From Acidobacteriaceae bacterium (lineage in GTDB: Bacteria; Acidobacteriota; Terriglobia; Terriglobales; Acidobacteriaceae): a stretch of DNA of 64,000 bases. Every line of letters starts with the position of its first letter. The first letter of the stretch is position 1. The DNA lies in the NCBI GenBank assembly GCA_003131585.1, contig PKVW01000036.1, positions 1,728-65,727 on the forward strand. Reading direction: 5' to 3'. Under the pieces are notes generated by a model. The model was not told the origin of the DNA. It was given only the letters and a program-made list of their open reading frames with translations, and did not search any database. The position numbers were made by a program, and so were the translations under genes. This document shows, one piece after another, positions 25,631-36,400 of this stretch.

Positions 25631-26238
25631 GCGGCTCTGTGGATTGGATTGCGGCACAGGCGGACGGGCCGGACCCGGCGAAGAGTGCCTCGAACATGCG
25701 CTATCCGGTTGAGACTCAAGCGGATACGCAGTCTCTCGGCGAGTCTTCGCCGCGGAGTGCGTCGTGGCAAGACCTGCCGGCGCATAACTTTCCGGCGCGG
25801 CTGCCGGGACTGGATGAGGGCCAACCGGAAAGCGCTCTGGACCGGAATCCAGACCTTTGGCTGTACAGAAAGCGTACCACCGCGTTGCTGCGGCGCTACA
25901 TGCGGCTGTCGATCGAGACGGGGAGATTGCCGTCAGTGCTCGGCCGGGAGCTATTTCGCGCGAAGATCACAACCTACACCGCGATCACGTTCGAAGACCG
26001 GGTGATCTTTGTGCACGATGTGGAGAGGTGCCTGGAGCGTCTGGCGCCATTCGACCAGAAAATCATCGCACGCATCGTGTTGCAAGAATACGACCATGAG
26101 CGTGGGGCGCGGATGCTTCACTGCACCCGCAGAACGATTGAACGCAGATTGCCCGAGGTGCTCGACGAACTCAGCGAAGAGTTCCTCAAATTGCGACTCC
26201 TGGTGCCGCTGCCTCAAGGGAAGAGGGAGCCGCGATGA
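25627..26238 (+). CDS. HTH protein, sigma region 4-like
   Basis: 203 residues. The N-terminal 75 residues are low complexity. A helical domain follows, with a C-terminal segment RLAPFDQKIIARIVLQEYDHERGARMLHCTRRTIERRLPEVLDEL (about 140-185 in part) that has the shape of a sigma-70 region 4 or ArpU-type helix-turn-helix. Such proteins often activate phage late genes and lie just before the terminase. It overlaps neighbours on both sides by ATGA. Confidence 0.55.
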   Translation: MSGSVDWIAAQADGPDPAKSASNMRYPVETQADTQSLGESSPRSASWQDLPAHNFPARLPGLDEGQPESALDRNPDLWLYRKRTTALLRRYMRLSIETGRLPSVLGRELFRAKITTYTAITFEDRVIFVHDVERCLERLAPFDQKIIARIVLQEYDHERGARMLHCTRRTIERRLPEVLDELSEEFLKLRLLVPLPQGKREPR

Positions 26239-26399
26239 ACGGAGAGGACGGAAGGAGCCGACGAAACGCGGTCAGAAATCTTGTCAAGAGGGGGAAGACG
26301 CCGATTTTTGCGCAAGTGATTGAAAACGCGGCAAAAATAAATGTGCAAAGCATGTCACAATTACCCATTGCGACATGCTATTCTGAATATATAGAGTAA
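26235..26399 (+). CDS. Possible 54-residue ORF coupled to the sigma-like gene
   Basis: It starts with ATG overlapping the previous stop (ATGA) and runs 54 codons to TAA at 26397. It begins MNGEDGRSRRNAVRNLVKRG. The 3' half is AT-rich and overlaps an inverted repeat and promoter-like sequence. The overlap is the main support, so the call is weak. Confidence 0.3.
   Translation: MNGEDGRSRRNAVRNLVKRGKTPIFAQVIENAAKINVQSMSQLPIATCYSEYIE
26349..26379. promoter_or_regulatory. 8-bp inverted repeat, operator candidate
   Basis: AGCATGTC (26349-26356) and GACATGCT (26372-26379) are perfect arms separated by 15 bp, putting the half-sites about two helical turns apart on one DNA face. They sit in an AT-rich stretch before the small-terminase-like gene. 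Likely a regulator site for the late region. Confidence 0.5.
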
Positions 26400-26423
26400 A
26401 GAAAAAAGAAATACTCCGCCGAG

Positions 26424-26455
26424 GGCGCGCTGCAAAGCGCGCCTTTCGTGTTTTT
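26424..26455 (+). terminator. GNRA-loop terminator-like hairpin
   Basis: GGCGCGCT, loop GCAA, AGCGCGCC (26424-26443), followed by TTTCGTGTTTTT. A perfect 8-bp stem. Similar hairpins with GNRA loops occur at 33315 and 37478. Confidence 0.65.
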
Positions 26456-26605
26456 GGGTGAAAATTTCTGTTGCATTCGCAGCTTCGCGCGCTGGCGGCG
26501 CGGAATCTGCGGGCCAAGTCGCCGCTCGGCATGAGATTGGGATTGCCTCATGCGGCTGAGGCCTGGATTCGGGATGACGCCGACAGTTTTGTGGGAGGCG
26601 AGCTA

Positions 26606-27067
26606 GTGAGCATAAAGAAGGCAAAGGGAAAAGACAAGGGAACGGTGAAGAAGTCCGCGAAGAAAAGTGCGCCGAAGACGAAGAAGCCGGTGGACCTGGC
26701 GCGGGTGCGGGAAAACATCAACAACCTGGTGGGAGACTCGGCGGAGGATATTGCGACCCAGGTGATTACAGTCGCGAAGACCGGACAACTGGCGTCGGCA
26801 AAGTATTTGTTCGAGGTCGTGGGACTGTATCCGGCGACGGAACAGACAGCAGCGAAGCCGCAAGAAAATTCGCTGGCGCACACCCTATTGCAGCGCATGG
26901 GCCTGCCCTTGGAACCTGTGGTTCGTGACGAAGATCTGGCCCCGGTCGTGTCGATAACCGATGCGAAGGGCATGAGCGCCGAGACCACCATGCCGGGCGT
27001 GGCGGAAGACCTGGGCGGAGATCGCGAGGAAGGGCAGGCGCCGGTCCAGGCGGAGGACGAAGAGTAA
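26606..27067 (+). CDS. Putative small terminase subunit
   Basis: 153 residues from GTG 26606, which has GGAGG seven bases upstream. The basic Lys/Ala-rich N-terminus (about 1-32) could bind DNA. A helical middle (about 33-75, VDLARVRENINNLVGDSAEDIATQVITVAKTGQ) and an acidic C-terminal tail follow. Position and architecture fit a small terminase subunit, but no signature proves it, and the large subunit is 12 kb away. An upstream frame to 26471 is unsupported. Confidence 0.4.
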   Translation: MSIKKAKGKDKGTVKKSAKKSAPKTKKPVDLARVRENINNLVGDSAEDIATQVITVAKTGQLASAKYLFEVVGLYPATEQTAAKPQENSLAHTLLQRMGLPLEPVVRDEDLAPVVSITDAKGMSAETTMPGVAEDLGGDREEGQAPVQAEDEE

Positions 27068-27105
27068 ACGGCAAAGAGCGTGAGAGCTGATGAGGATACC
27101 GTAGA

Positions 27106-27789
27106 ATGAAGCGCGGGAGTTGGAGTGCAGGAGAGATGGGCGAGCCGACGGCGCTGTCGGTTTCGCCGCGAGTGGGATCGCGCAGGAGAAAGCGGCTGGA
27201 TGCCGATCCTCGGTCGGAAGGTTCGGGCGGCGGGTCGGTGGTGGCGGATGGAATCCCGAGGGTCGAGTATGATCGGAACATTCGGGCGGACATTCTGGCG
27301 GAAAATCGGGCGGACAATCGTGTCCGCCTCACGCGACGCAAGGTGGGGATGGATATAACGTGGGTGACGGAGCGGATCGCGGTCGGGGGCGGAATCTGGA
27401 CGGCGGATAACATGGCGGCGGTATCGCGCGCCGGGATCACGCACATCATCGACATGCAGATCGAGTTCGACGACACGCCGCTGGCGGGGCCGCACGGGAT
27501 TGCGGTGTGCTGGAACCCGGTGGACGATGATTTCGAGCTGAAGCCTCCCGAGGTATTTGGGCGCGGCGTGGAGTTTGCGCTGGTGGCACTGGAAAAGAAC
27601 GGGGCGAAGCTGTTTGTCCACTGCGCGGCTGGCGTACACCGGGCGCCGATGATGACGCTGGCGCTGTTGGGCGTGTTGGGGTGGACGGTGGAGGACGCCA
27701 TGGATTTGATCGAGGCGCGACGGCCGGCCGCTGATTTCGCCGAAGTTTATGTGCGCAGCGTGGAAGACTTCCTGAACGGACGAAGTTGA
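27106..27789 (+). CDS. Dual-specificity protein phosphatase-like protein
   Basis: Cys-dependent phosphatase fold. The domain begins at about residue 82 (MDITWVTERIAVGGG), with the general-acid Asp near WNPVDDDFE (about 140-148) and the P-loop HCAAGVHRAPM (about 174-184, the C-X5-R pattern with Ala after Arg in place of the usual Ser/Thr). Total 227 residues from this ATG. An in-frame ATG at 27349 has AAGG five bases upstream and starts right at the domain, so it may be the real start. Tyrosine/serine phosphatases are rare in phages; a host-signalling role is possible. Confidence 0.75.
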   Translation: MKRGSWSAGEMGEPTALSVSPRVGSRRRKRLDADPRSEGSGGGSVVADGIPRVEYDRNIRADILAENRADNRVRLTRRKVGMDITWVTERIAVGGGIWTADNMAAVSRAGITHIIDMQIEFDDTPLAGPHGIAVCWNPVDDDFELKPPEVFGRGVEFALVALEKNGAKLFVHCAAGVHRAPMMTLALLGVLGWTVEDAMDLIEARRPAADFAEVYVRSVEDFLNGRS

Positions 27790-27894
27790 GAGTTCGGCCT
27801 TCAGGCTTCGGCGTGGAAGCCGCGCCCTTGCAAAGCGGCCGCGTTTATGCTGCGCAGGTACGGGCACTACACTAGACGAGTTTGAGGAGGAAGT

Positions 27895-30800
27895 ATGTTT
27901 CAGGCATGCCGCCCGGTGGGGCGGATTTTTTATTTGGTGCTGGCGGTCGTGATAGCGGCGAGGGGCGCGGCTTTACCCGTTCCCCAGAGCGGGCCGGCGC
28001 TGACGAGCGTGATCGACACCGTGTATATGGCGGATGGAACCGCGGCCCAGGGCGTTCTGGTGATTACATGGCCGGCGTTTGTGGCGGCGGGCGGAACGGC
28101 GGTGGCGGCAGGCGCGACGAATGTGACGCTGGGCACGAACGGCGCGTTAAATGTAGCACTGGCGCCGAACGCGGGAGCGAATCCTCCGGGCGTGTACTAC
28201 ACGGTGGTGTTCCAGTTGGGGCCGGGCGAGGTGCGAACGGAGTATTGGGTGGTACCGGCGAGTTCTCCGGCGAATCTGGCGCAGGTGCGGACGACCCCGG
28301 GATCGGGGACGGCGGCTGCAGCCGCGTCTGTGCAGTACGTGAACACGGCGCTGGCCGCAAAGGCAAATGACAACGCCGTGGTTCACCTTGCGGGGGCGGA
28401 GACGATCAGCGGAAGCAAGACGTTCGCTGCGCCACCGAACGTGCCGGCACCGGTGGGTACGGGCGACGTGACGAACAAGGCGTACGTGGATGCGGCGATC
28501 GCAACCGTGGGAGCGGGGAATTATCTGCCGACGGCGGGCGGGGCGATGACGGGGCCGCTGACGTTGAGCGGGAGTCCGACAGCGCCACTGCAGGCAGCCG
28601 CGAAACAGTATGTGGATTTGACGGCGGCCGCCAAGGCGAATCTAGTGAGCGGGCTGGTACCAACGAGTGAGTTAGGGAGCGGAACGGCTTCGGCGTTGAA
28701 CTGTTTGCTGGGAAATGGAACGTGGGGGCCATGTGGATCGAGCGCGAACGCGACAGCGATCCAGAGCGTCCCGGTGGGGTCGAGCTCGCCTTCGGACGGG
28801 CAGGTGCTGACGTATTCGGCGGGGTCAGGGCAATATGCGCCGACGACACCGAGCGGAGGGACCGGCAGCGTGTCCGTGAGTCCGGCATTGAGCCAGAACA
28901 TCGCGCAGCCGGCGGGAACGCAGTTCAGCGTGAACAACCTCAGCGGCATTCGCTATGTGACGGCAGGCGACAACTGGAGCACAAGTCCGAGCGGGAGTCT
29001 GACGGGAGGAACGCAAGCGACCGTGACGCTGTCGCCTTGTCCTGTGGGAGTAGATACGACGGGGAACTCGATGTATTACGTGTACCTGAGTGGACAGGGG
29101 ACGCCGGAGCCGGCGATGGTGACGGGGGGAAGTTGTACGCCGGGGGCAGGATCGGGAACGATCATATTCACTCCGAAGAATTCTCATTCCGCGGGGTACA
29201 CCATCAAAAGCGCGACGAGCGGGATTCAGGAGGCGATCAACGACGCTTGCGGGCTTCCGAGCGGGAGCGGCGGGAATCCGAATGCGCGGGTGGTTCTTCC
29301 GGCGACGGGTGCAGCCACGAACGCGCTGCCGGTGTATGGAACGATTTTTGCGCACTGCAGCCGCGCGCTGATCGAAGGGAACGGGACGCAGCTTTCGTGC
29401 TCGACACGCGACCGCTGCATCGTTCTGGGCGATCTGACGAATGCCAACCACTACGGCGCGGTCACGCTGAGAGGCGTGAACCTGACCTCGACGGTGAATG
29501 CAGACGGATGCCAGGTCACGAATACGCAGCGGCAGTCGAACGTGGTCACGATCACGGTGGCGTCTGGATGCGGCACGATTCAGACAGGAGACCTGGTCAA
29601 TATCAATTTCACGGACTACACGGCTTACTGGGGCAGTCACGGGCCGGTCACGGTGTCCGGAAACTCCATCACGTATAGCCAGACGGGGGCAAACCTGGCG
29701 TCAACCGCGAGCCCGGGGACGATCGCGATCCAAAATGCGGCGGTCGAAGATAACGCGCTTCCGGGAACGATGGAAGACGTCAAGTACTCGAGTGGCGCGG
29801 GAGAGTTTAACCAGTTCTTTGTTATCGACAATGACCAGGCAGCGACGATACGGAATTTTGACAACGGAGCGCACTCGTTGCTGTGTACCGCCAATCATTG
29901 CGGATCGTTCGTGTACTCGGCGGGGACGACGGCGTCCACGCCCGTGCTGTGGCTGGACAAGCTGAACATCAGCGCGCAGTGCGGCGGAAACGGCGTGACG
30001 GTTTATGCGAACAACAGCACACACATCACGGACAGCGTGATTCAGGGCTTCGGGATGTGGGGGATCTACACTTCGACGGTCCTGGGCAGCTATGGCGGGA
30101 CGCAGATGGATAACAACTACAACGAAGAGGGCGGGATCAACTGCCCGAACCCGTACCTGGGGAGCGCATTCGGAGCGGCGGGGATCATTTACGCCTCCGG
30201 GGGGGAACCGCTGTCGATCAGAGGAGGGGAGCAGCCGAATGGGTGGATGCCATTGTTCGCGAATACGGGAGGCACCCAGTACAACTACTACGTCGTGGAG
30301 CATGACACGACGGGGGGCGTGACTACTCCGCTGTACGCAGGATATGCGCTGAGCAACGGGAGCGGGAACATCACAGTGCAATGGCCGCACATCGCGCCGG
30401 CGGGAACGGTGACCTACGACCTGGTGCGGATGACGCCAGCCACACTTGGGGCGAACAGCGCGATGTTTCCGGTGCAAGGGGCATGCGGGGGAGGAAGCCC
30501 GACGGCTTGCGGCAGCGTGGCTACAAACCTGGCGCAGTGTGCGGGACTGGTTTGCACCTATACGGACAGCGCCTCGGCTAATACGTCGAACTACACGATC
30601 GCTACTCCGGGCTGGTTCCCGGCGCTCACTTTCTGGCCGGGGGGATTGGTGATGAACGGAAATGGGACAACAAACGCCGGCACCCTTCCCGGCGCTTTTA
30701 TCGACACCGACGCGGGGATTGGAAGCGGGATAGCATCGCCCTGGATTTCGATGGCGGGTTTTTTGCGTCCGACGATCTATGCGCGGCAGTGCTCGGGTAT

Positions 30801-33291
30801 CGCGTCATCTCCGTGGGGAGGCGCGTGGGTGCAGTGTCTGGAAGGGGACAGCCATGGGAATTCCTTTACCGGGGTAGGCGCCCTTCTGCTGAACAGCGGA
30901 CCGAATAGCGGGGGACCGCAGGCCGGGCTGAAGGGGAGATTGAACTTCGCCATGTCCCCGGCCGATGCCATCAACCAGTCGCACATCATTACGCTGGTGG
31001 ACTCGAATCCGGCGAAGACCCTGGCGACGGGTCTAAACCGGCCAGTGAACGATGCCGCTGACACCTACATCGGACTGGATGTAGGTGTGAGCGGCGCCTC
31101 ACGAAGTTTGGCGCAGCTTGCCTTCGGGGCTCCCGTGGCAATTTCGTCCTACATAGGGAATGCCGGGGACAACGCGAGTTTTCTGGAGCGGCTGACGGCT
31201 TCGGCGAAGACGTTCAACGTACCGGTAAACATCAACGGAAATCTGACGGTAACGGGAACCTGTACGGGATGTGGAAGCGGATCGGGTGGGGTGAACAGCG
31301 GGACGGCGACGCAACTGGCGATGTATTCGGCGAATGGAGCGACGGTGAGCGGCGACGGCGGCCTGACGGATAGCGGCTCGACGCTGAACTACACCGGAAG
31401 CAACGGGATTTCGGCAGCGGCGGGAACATTCAGCGGCAACGTGACGGTGAACGGTCAGTTGCTGGTGGCGGGGCCGTGGATGGTAAGTTCGCCGATTCCC
31501 GGGACGGCGATGGCGGCGGCGGGAGCGGGAACGTCGGCGCTGGGGATCTCGAACGACGGAAACTTTTATGTCTCGGCCAGCGCGGGGACTCCGCAGAAAG
31601 TGGCGACGACGGCTACCAGTTCCTACTTCTCGAATCTCTTCCAGGAAGATGCGAACGACCTGGGCGAGTATAACGGGACGACCGCGCAGACCCTCCACGT
31701 GTACTCCAGCTACACGAACAGCTCGACGTGGCAGCGGACCTCGCTGGGGTATGACGCGACCGACAACTACGCGGTGGTGCGCAGCGAGAATTCGACGTCT
31801 GGAGCGGCGCCGGGATTAGGCTTCTGGGTCAACAGCGGGTTGAAGTGGGTGGTGGATGCGAGCAGCAACTTCAAGCCCTGGACGGACCAGACGTTTAACG
31901 TAGGTTCGTTCAACAACGCGGGAAGCGGCAGCGGGCTGCGGCCGGGGACGATCTATGTGGCGGGAAATTCCACGAGCGGCAGCGGCTTCGAGCTGGGCAA
32001 GTTTGCCAGCGAGAGTTACGAGCTTTGTAATGACACAGGTACCGGCACGATCGTGAACGGGTTGGCGACGCTCACCACGTCGGGCTGCGCGGTCAAGCCG
32101 TCAAGCGCACTGATCAGCGGGAGCATCGGCGTGGTGATTGCCAATGCCGGGACGTCTGGAGTGGCTACGCTGGCGCGGGCGGGATCCGCTTATTGCAGCT
32201 TCGACGGGAGCGCGACTGTGGTGGGGGATTACGTTGTGCCTTCCGGCACCTCCAACAGCGGTTTCTATTCTTTATGCCACGACGCGGGTGCGACGCGGCC
32301 GACTGGGACACAGATCCTTGGCCGGGTGCTGCAGGCGAGCTCGGGCAGCGCGACGGTGCAGATGTTCCTCGACATGCCGGGTTCGAATGTAAGCAGTGGG
32401 GCATCGGCGGGAACTGGGAGTTGCACGAACCAGGCGGTGACTGCGGTGCTGGCGGGCGGGCCCACGTGCACGACGATCACTTCGGCATACGTGGACTCGT
32501 CGATTGCGGCAACGGCATCGCCGGCTCTGAGCGGAATCCCGACAGCGCCGACAGCGGCGGCGAACACGAACACCACACAAATGGCGACCACTGCGTTTGT
32601 TTTGGGACAAGCCAGTTCAACCACGCCGAGTATGGACGGGACGGCGGCGGTGGGAACGTCGAACACCTACGCACGCGCGGACCACGCGCATCCGACGGAC
32701 ACGAGCCGGATTGGGGGGGGCGGGAGCCTGGCTACGGGAAACTATCCAAAAGCGAATGCGACCGGGACGGTGACGGACTCGGGAGTAACGGCGGGGCCGT
32801 ATTCGATTCCGTGGTTCACGACGAACACGACAGGGACGGCGATCAGCTTTGCGAGCACAGCGAACAAGGCGGAGGTTTGGGGCGCGGTGCTGACGTTTCC
32901 GCTGACCACGACGCAGGTTACGTATTACATTTCGACGGCGGACAATACGAGCAACACGTACGACATTGGAGTGCTGAACAGCTCGGGAAACATCGTGGCA
33001 CACAGTGGGAACACCGCGGGGACGGCATTCGCGGCGAGCACGGGATGGAAGACCTTGAGCTGGGCCGCAAGCGCAACGCTGCAGCCGGGCAAGTATTACC
33101 TGGCGATCACGAGCAGTTGTACGAGCTCGTGCGCGCAGGTTTACGGCGGGAGTGCGGCGGGGTTCAGCTTCCTGGGAGGAAGCAGCGGGACTTCGGAGAG
33201 CGTGACGGCCGGGGGCACGCTGAATAATGGGATCACGATTCCGGCGGACAGTCCCACGGAGTCGACGATCATGGCGTGGGAGATTCACTAA
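27895..33291 (+). CDS. Giant tail-fibre-like protein with signal peptide
   Basis: 1798 residues. An N-terminal hydrophobic signal-like stretch (about 8-25, VGRIFYLVLAVVIAARGAA) is unusual for a virion protein. Phage fibre repeats follow (about 140-260, with TNKAYVDAAI, GAMTGPLTLSG, AAKQYVD). A long beta-helix-like middle rich in Gly/Thr/Asn spans about 350-1000. A second set of fibre repeats (PTAPTAAANTNTTQMATTAFV, YARADHAHPTDTS) lies near 1545-1605. A C-terminal beta-sandwich of about 160 residues may bind a carbohydrate. The start has GAGGAGG five bases upstream. Confidence 0.7.
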   Translation: MFQACRPVGRIFYLVLAVVIAARGAALPVPQSGPALTSVIDTVYMADGTAAQGVLVITWPAFVAAGGTAVAAGATNVTLGTNGALNVALAPNAGANPPGVYYTVVFQLGPGEVRTEYWVVPASSPANLAQVRTTPGSGTAAAAASVQYVNTALAAKANDNAVVHLAGAETISGSKTFAAPPNVPAPVGTGDVTNKAYVDAAIATVGAGNYLPTAGGAMTGPLTLSGSPTAPLQAAAKQYVDLTAAAKANLVSGLVPTSELGSGTASALNCLLGNGTWGPCGSSANATAIQSVPVGSSSPSDGQVLTYSAGSGQYAPTTPSGGTGSVSVSPALSQNIAQPAGTQFSVNNLSGIRYVTAGDNWSTSPSGSLTGGTQATVTLSPCPVGVDTTGNSMYYVYLSGQGTPEPAMVTGGSCTPGAGSGTIIFTPKNSHSAGYTIKSATSGIQEAINDACGLPSGSGGNPNARVVLPATGAATNALPVYGTIFAHCSRALIEGNGTQLSCSTRDRCIVLGDLTNANHYGAVTLRGVNLTSTVNADGCQVTNTQRQSNVVTITVASGCGTIQTGDLVNINFTDYTAYWGSHGPVTVSGNSITYSQTGANLASTASPGTIAIQNAAVEDNALPGTMEDVKYSSGAGEFNQFFVIDNDQAATIRNFDNGAHSLLCTANHCGSFVYSAGTTASTPVLWLDKLNISAQCGGNGVTVYANNSTHITDSVIQGFGMWGIYTSTVLGSYGGTQMDNNYNEEGGINCPNPYLGSAFGAAGIIYASGGEPLSIRGGEQPNGWMPLFANTGGTQYNYYVVEHDTTGGVTTPLYAGYALSNGSGNITVQWPHIAPAGTVTYDLVRMTPATLGANSAMFPVQGACGGGSPTACGSVATNLAQCAGLVCTYTDSASANTSNYTIATPGWFPALTFWPGGLVMNGNGTTNAGTLPGAFIDTDAGIGSGIASPWISMAGFLRPTIYARQCSGIASSPWGGAWVQCLEGDSHGNSFTGVGALLLNSGPNSGGPQAGLKGRLNFAMSPADAINQSHIITLVDSNPAKTLATGLNRPVNDAADTYIGLDVGVSGASRSLAQLAFGAPVAISSYIGNAGDNASFLERLTASAKTFNVPVNINGNLTVTGTCTGCGSGSGGVNSGTATQLAMYSANGATVSGDGGLTDSGSTLNYTGSNGISAAAGTFSGNVTVNGQLLVAGPWMVSSPIPGTAMAAAGAGTSALGISNDGNFYVSASAGTPQKVATTATSSYFSNLFQEDANDLGEYNGTTAQTLHVYSSYTNSSTWQRTSLGYDATDNYAVVRSENSTSGAAPGLGFWVNSGLKWVVDASSNFKPWTDQTFNVGSFNNAGSGSGLRPGTIYVAGNSTSGSGFELGKFASESYELCNDTGTGTIVNGLATLTTSGCAVKPSSALISGSIGVVIANAGTSGVATLARAGSAYCSFDGSATVVGDYVVPSGTSNSGFYSLCHDAGATRPTGTQILGRVLQASSGSATVQMFLDMPGSNVSSGASAGTGSCTNQAVTAVLAGGPTCTTITSAYVDSSIAATASPALSGIPTAPTAAANTNTTQMATTAFVLGQASSTTPSMDGTAAVGTSNTYARADHAHPTDTSRIGGGGSLATGNYPKANATGTVTDSGVTAGPYSIPWFTTNTTGTAISFASTANKAEVWGAVLTFPLTTTQVTYYISTADNTSNTYDIGVLNSSGNIVAHSGNTAGTAFAASTGWKTLSWAASATLQPGKYYLAITSSCTSSCAQVYGGSAAGFSFLGGSSGTSESVTAGGTLNNGITIPADSPTESTIMAWEIH

Positions 33292-33314
33292 GGTTGGGAG
33301 CGAGGCCTCGAAGG

Positions 33315-33343
33315 GCCATCGGCGAAAGCCGGTGGCTTTTTTT
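33315..33343 (+). terminator. Rho-independent terminator after the giant fibre gene
   Basis: GCCATCGGC (33315-33323), GAAA loop, GCCGGTGGC (33328-33336) with one G-U pair, then seven T. A tandem tract of 9-mers, AGAGGGCAC, AGAGAGCAC, AGAGGACAG (33372-33398), follows before the next start. Confidence 0.8.
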
Positions 33344-33405
33344 GTTGGCGAAAACAGACGGAACGAACCATAGAGGGCACAGAGAGCACAGAGGACAGGG
33401 AGTTC

Positions 33406-36400
33406 ATGAAACGGATCTTGATCATCATCCTGCTGGGACTGAGCGAACTGGCTTCGGCGGCGACTTATTACGTGAGCTCGAGCACGGGAAGCGATGCGAA
33501 CAACGGGACTTCCGCGTCGACACCGTGGCAAACAATCGCGCACGTGAATGGGCAGACGTTTCAGCCGGGAGATTCGATCCTGTTCAAGCGGGGGGATGTT
33601 TGGAATGAGAGTCTGGCGCCTGCTTCTTCGGGTAGTTCGGGAAATCCGATCACGTTTGACGCCTATGGTACCGGGGCGGCGCCGAACTTGACCGGATATT
33701 ACGCGGTAGCGGCGACGGCTTGGGTGCTGGTGACGGGCAATGCATGGAAAGCTCCGGTGCCGGCGACCTACACGACGATCAATTTTTGCCTGTTTGGGTC
33801 GGTATGGGGTCAGAAGGTGGCGGCTGCGTCGTCGAACTTGACGGCGCCGTGGGATTTTTATCTGGCGAATGGGTATGTCTACGTTTACTCGGTAGGGAAT
33901 CCAGCGACGTTTTACGGCGGGCCGATCGTGCCGATGGCGCTGAGCAACGTGCCGGTAATCAACATCAATGGGCAGTCATGGCTGACGTTTCAGCATTTCC
34001 TGGTGAACTGGTTCGATCAGTATGGCGTTTATGTGCAGGGGACGAGCGATCATCTGGTATTCGCGAACATGGAAGCGGATTCGATGATTCCGCAGGGAAC
34101 ACAGCCGCTGGGATTTTATGTGAATGAGAGTGCGCCAGGGCCGGGCGACATCAAGATCTACAACGCCGAGGCGCACCTGAACTATGACGGCTTTCGGTTT
34201 GATGGGTCGGCAACGGCGATCACGATGGTGAATGACAAGGCTTACGCGAATCGCGATGGGGCGCTCGTCGATAACACCTCGGCGGTCTCCTATTCCTACT
34301 GTCACTTTTATGCGTCGAGCCTGGCAGTGGCGGGATCGACGGATGTGGAGTACACGAGCGGCAGCGGGCCGACGGCAGGCGCGGGAAACGTGGCACCGGA
34401 TACGGCGCCGGCGGTGCAGGCGTACCAGAGGTATCCAGCCGAGGTGACGTTGACGGTGGACGATGCGGGAATGACGCCGAACGCGGACGCGTATTACGCG
34501 AGCACGGTGCTGCCGATCTCAGATGCGGCGAGCGTTCCAGTGGGTGCGGCGATTACGGTGGGGTATCCGCTGGCGCAGACGCTGGTCTCGGAGTTTCAGG
34601 GATGGGTGAACGCAGGAAGAGACGTGACTTCGCATTCGATGTCGCACACGTACTACACGAATACCGACGCGCTGGAAATTCAGTACACAGGGAGTGGGAC
34701 GGCGGCGACGTTGAGCATCAGCAATAAGACGTTGACGATCACGGTGACGGGCGCGGCGGACGGCGTGAGCTACAACCTGGCGCAGGGCCAGGCGCAGGGG
34801 ACGATCAAGGGATTGCGGCTGGCACTGCTGGCGACAGGAAAGTTCACGGCGACGGAAATCCCGACCTGCCAGGGGCCGTACGGGACGGGGTGTTCGGCGT
34901 ACACGGAGGCGGCGCTGCTGGCGCAGGATCTGGCCGACGTGAGCGGGCAGGACGCGAGAACTTCGGTCTATTCCATGCAGTTGGATGTGACGCGGCTGAC
35001 GACGGACGAGATCACGTTGTCACGACAGTGGATGACAACGAATTTGACGGGACTGCCGGCGACGCCGGTGTATGTGTATCCCGGGGGATATGAAACCACT
35101 TCGATGCAAGGGATTACGGCGGGGGTGCCATATACGGGAGCGCGCGGGGCGCTGAAAGAAGATCTGGGAGTGAAGGACACGTATGCCGACGGATTCGATG
35201 CGCAGAACATTACAAGTTTTGGCGTGAATCCGACGTGGCAGGGATTACAGGCGGCGGCTTTGAATCAGAAGATTCAGGCGCTGCTGTGGAAAGAATCGGT
35301 ATGGGGAGTGCCGTGGGGAATCTTCTGGCACCTGAATGAGCTGAGCTCGACGGAGATCACGAATCTGATTCAGGATTTCAAGACGAGCGGTGCGACGATC
35401 CGGACGAATACGGGGCTGGTGAACTGGCTGCTCGGCGGGACGCAGGAAACCGGGACGGACGGGAATTCATACTACAAGCTGCCGGCAACGAGCATGACGC
35501 TGGATTTCCGTCCCACAAAGAATTCCCCAGTGGTGAATGCGGGACAGAATCTGGGCGCGGGTTATGCGCTCGACATCAACGGAGTCGACCAGAACAGTTA
35601 CGGAAACGAGTGGGAGATCGGGGCGCACGTGTATGAGGGGTACGGGGTGTATGGCACCGGGGCGGGCAGCGGCCGGTTTAGCGTTGGAACCAACGCTTCT
35701 TCCGGCCCTCCGAACTATGCGGGGTCTTGCACTTCTTATGCCTCCATTCCGCCGCCTGCGACTGCGCCGTTTTCGGGCTTACTTGGTTCGGGAACGATTG
35801 TAGTTGACCCAGAACCGGTGTCGGGCGGCAACGTGAGCGGATGTTTTCATAATCCGATGGTGCGCGTGACCGACGCAGCGTCAGGATGTAACGGCATTGG
35901 AGAACCGGCTGGGTCGCCCTGCTCCCGGCAGAATTTCAGTTTCTTCGCCGATTCCGGTGGCTCAGGCGACGTGAACCACTGGAGCGTGAACGATGGCTCG
36001 TTCTTTATTCAGGACCAAAACCAAAGCCTGCTGTTCTACAGCTTTAATCCATCCACGCTGGTAGCGACCTTGAAGTATGGCAACGTCGGCAACCGCTTCG
36101 GGATCCCGGACTCGCCAAGTTATTCGCGCATCACTCCAGACCTGCTATACGACTTTTCGAACGCCGGGAATAACACAAAGGGCAGCATTCTTAAGTCGTT
36201 TAGCGTAGCCTCGAACACGGCTCCGAGCACACCCGCAACAGTGGTGGACTTCGCGAGCCCGGTCTTCTCCGGCGCAGGATTGGCGTCGGGGACCTGGTTT
36301 ACCACCGACCCGGTAAGCGTTAACGGCACCGATACCGTCTTCATCGACGGCTTTTCTCCGAGTGGCACGCAAAATACCGCCCGCATGGCGTGCGGTTGGA

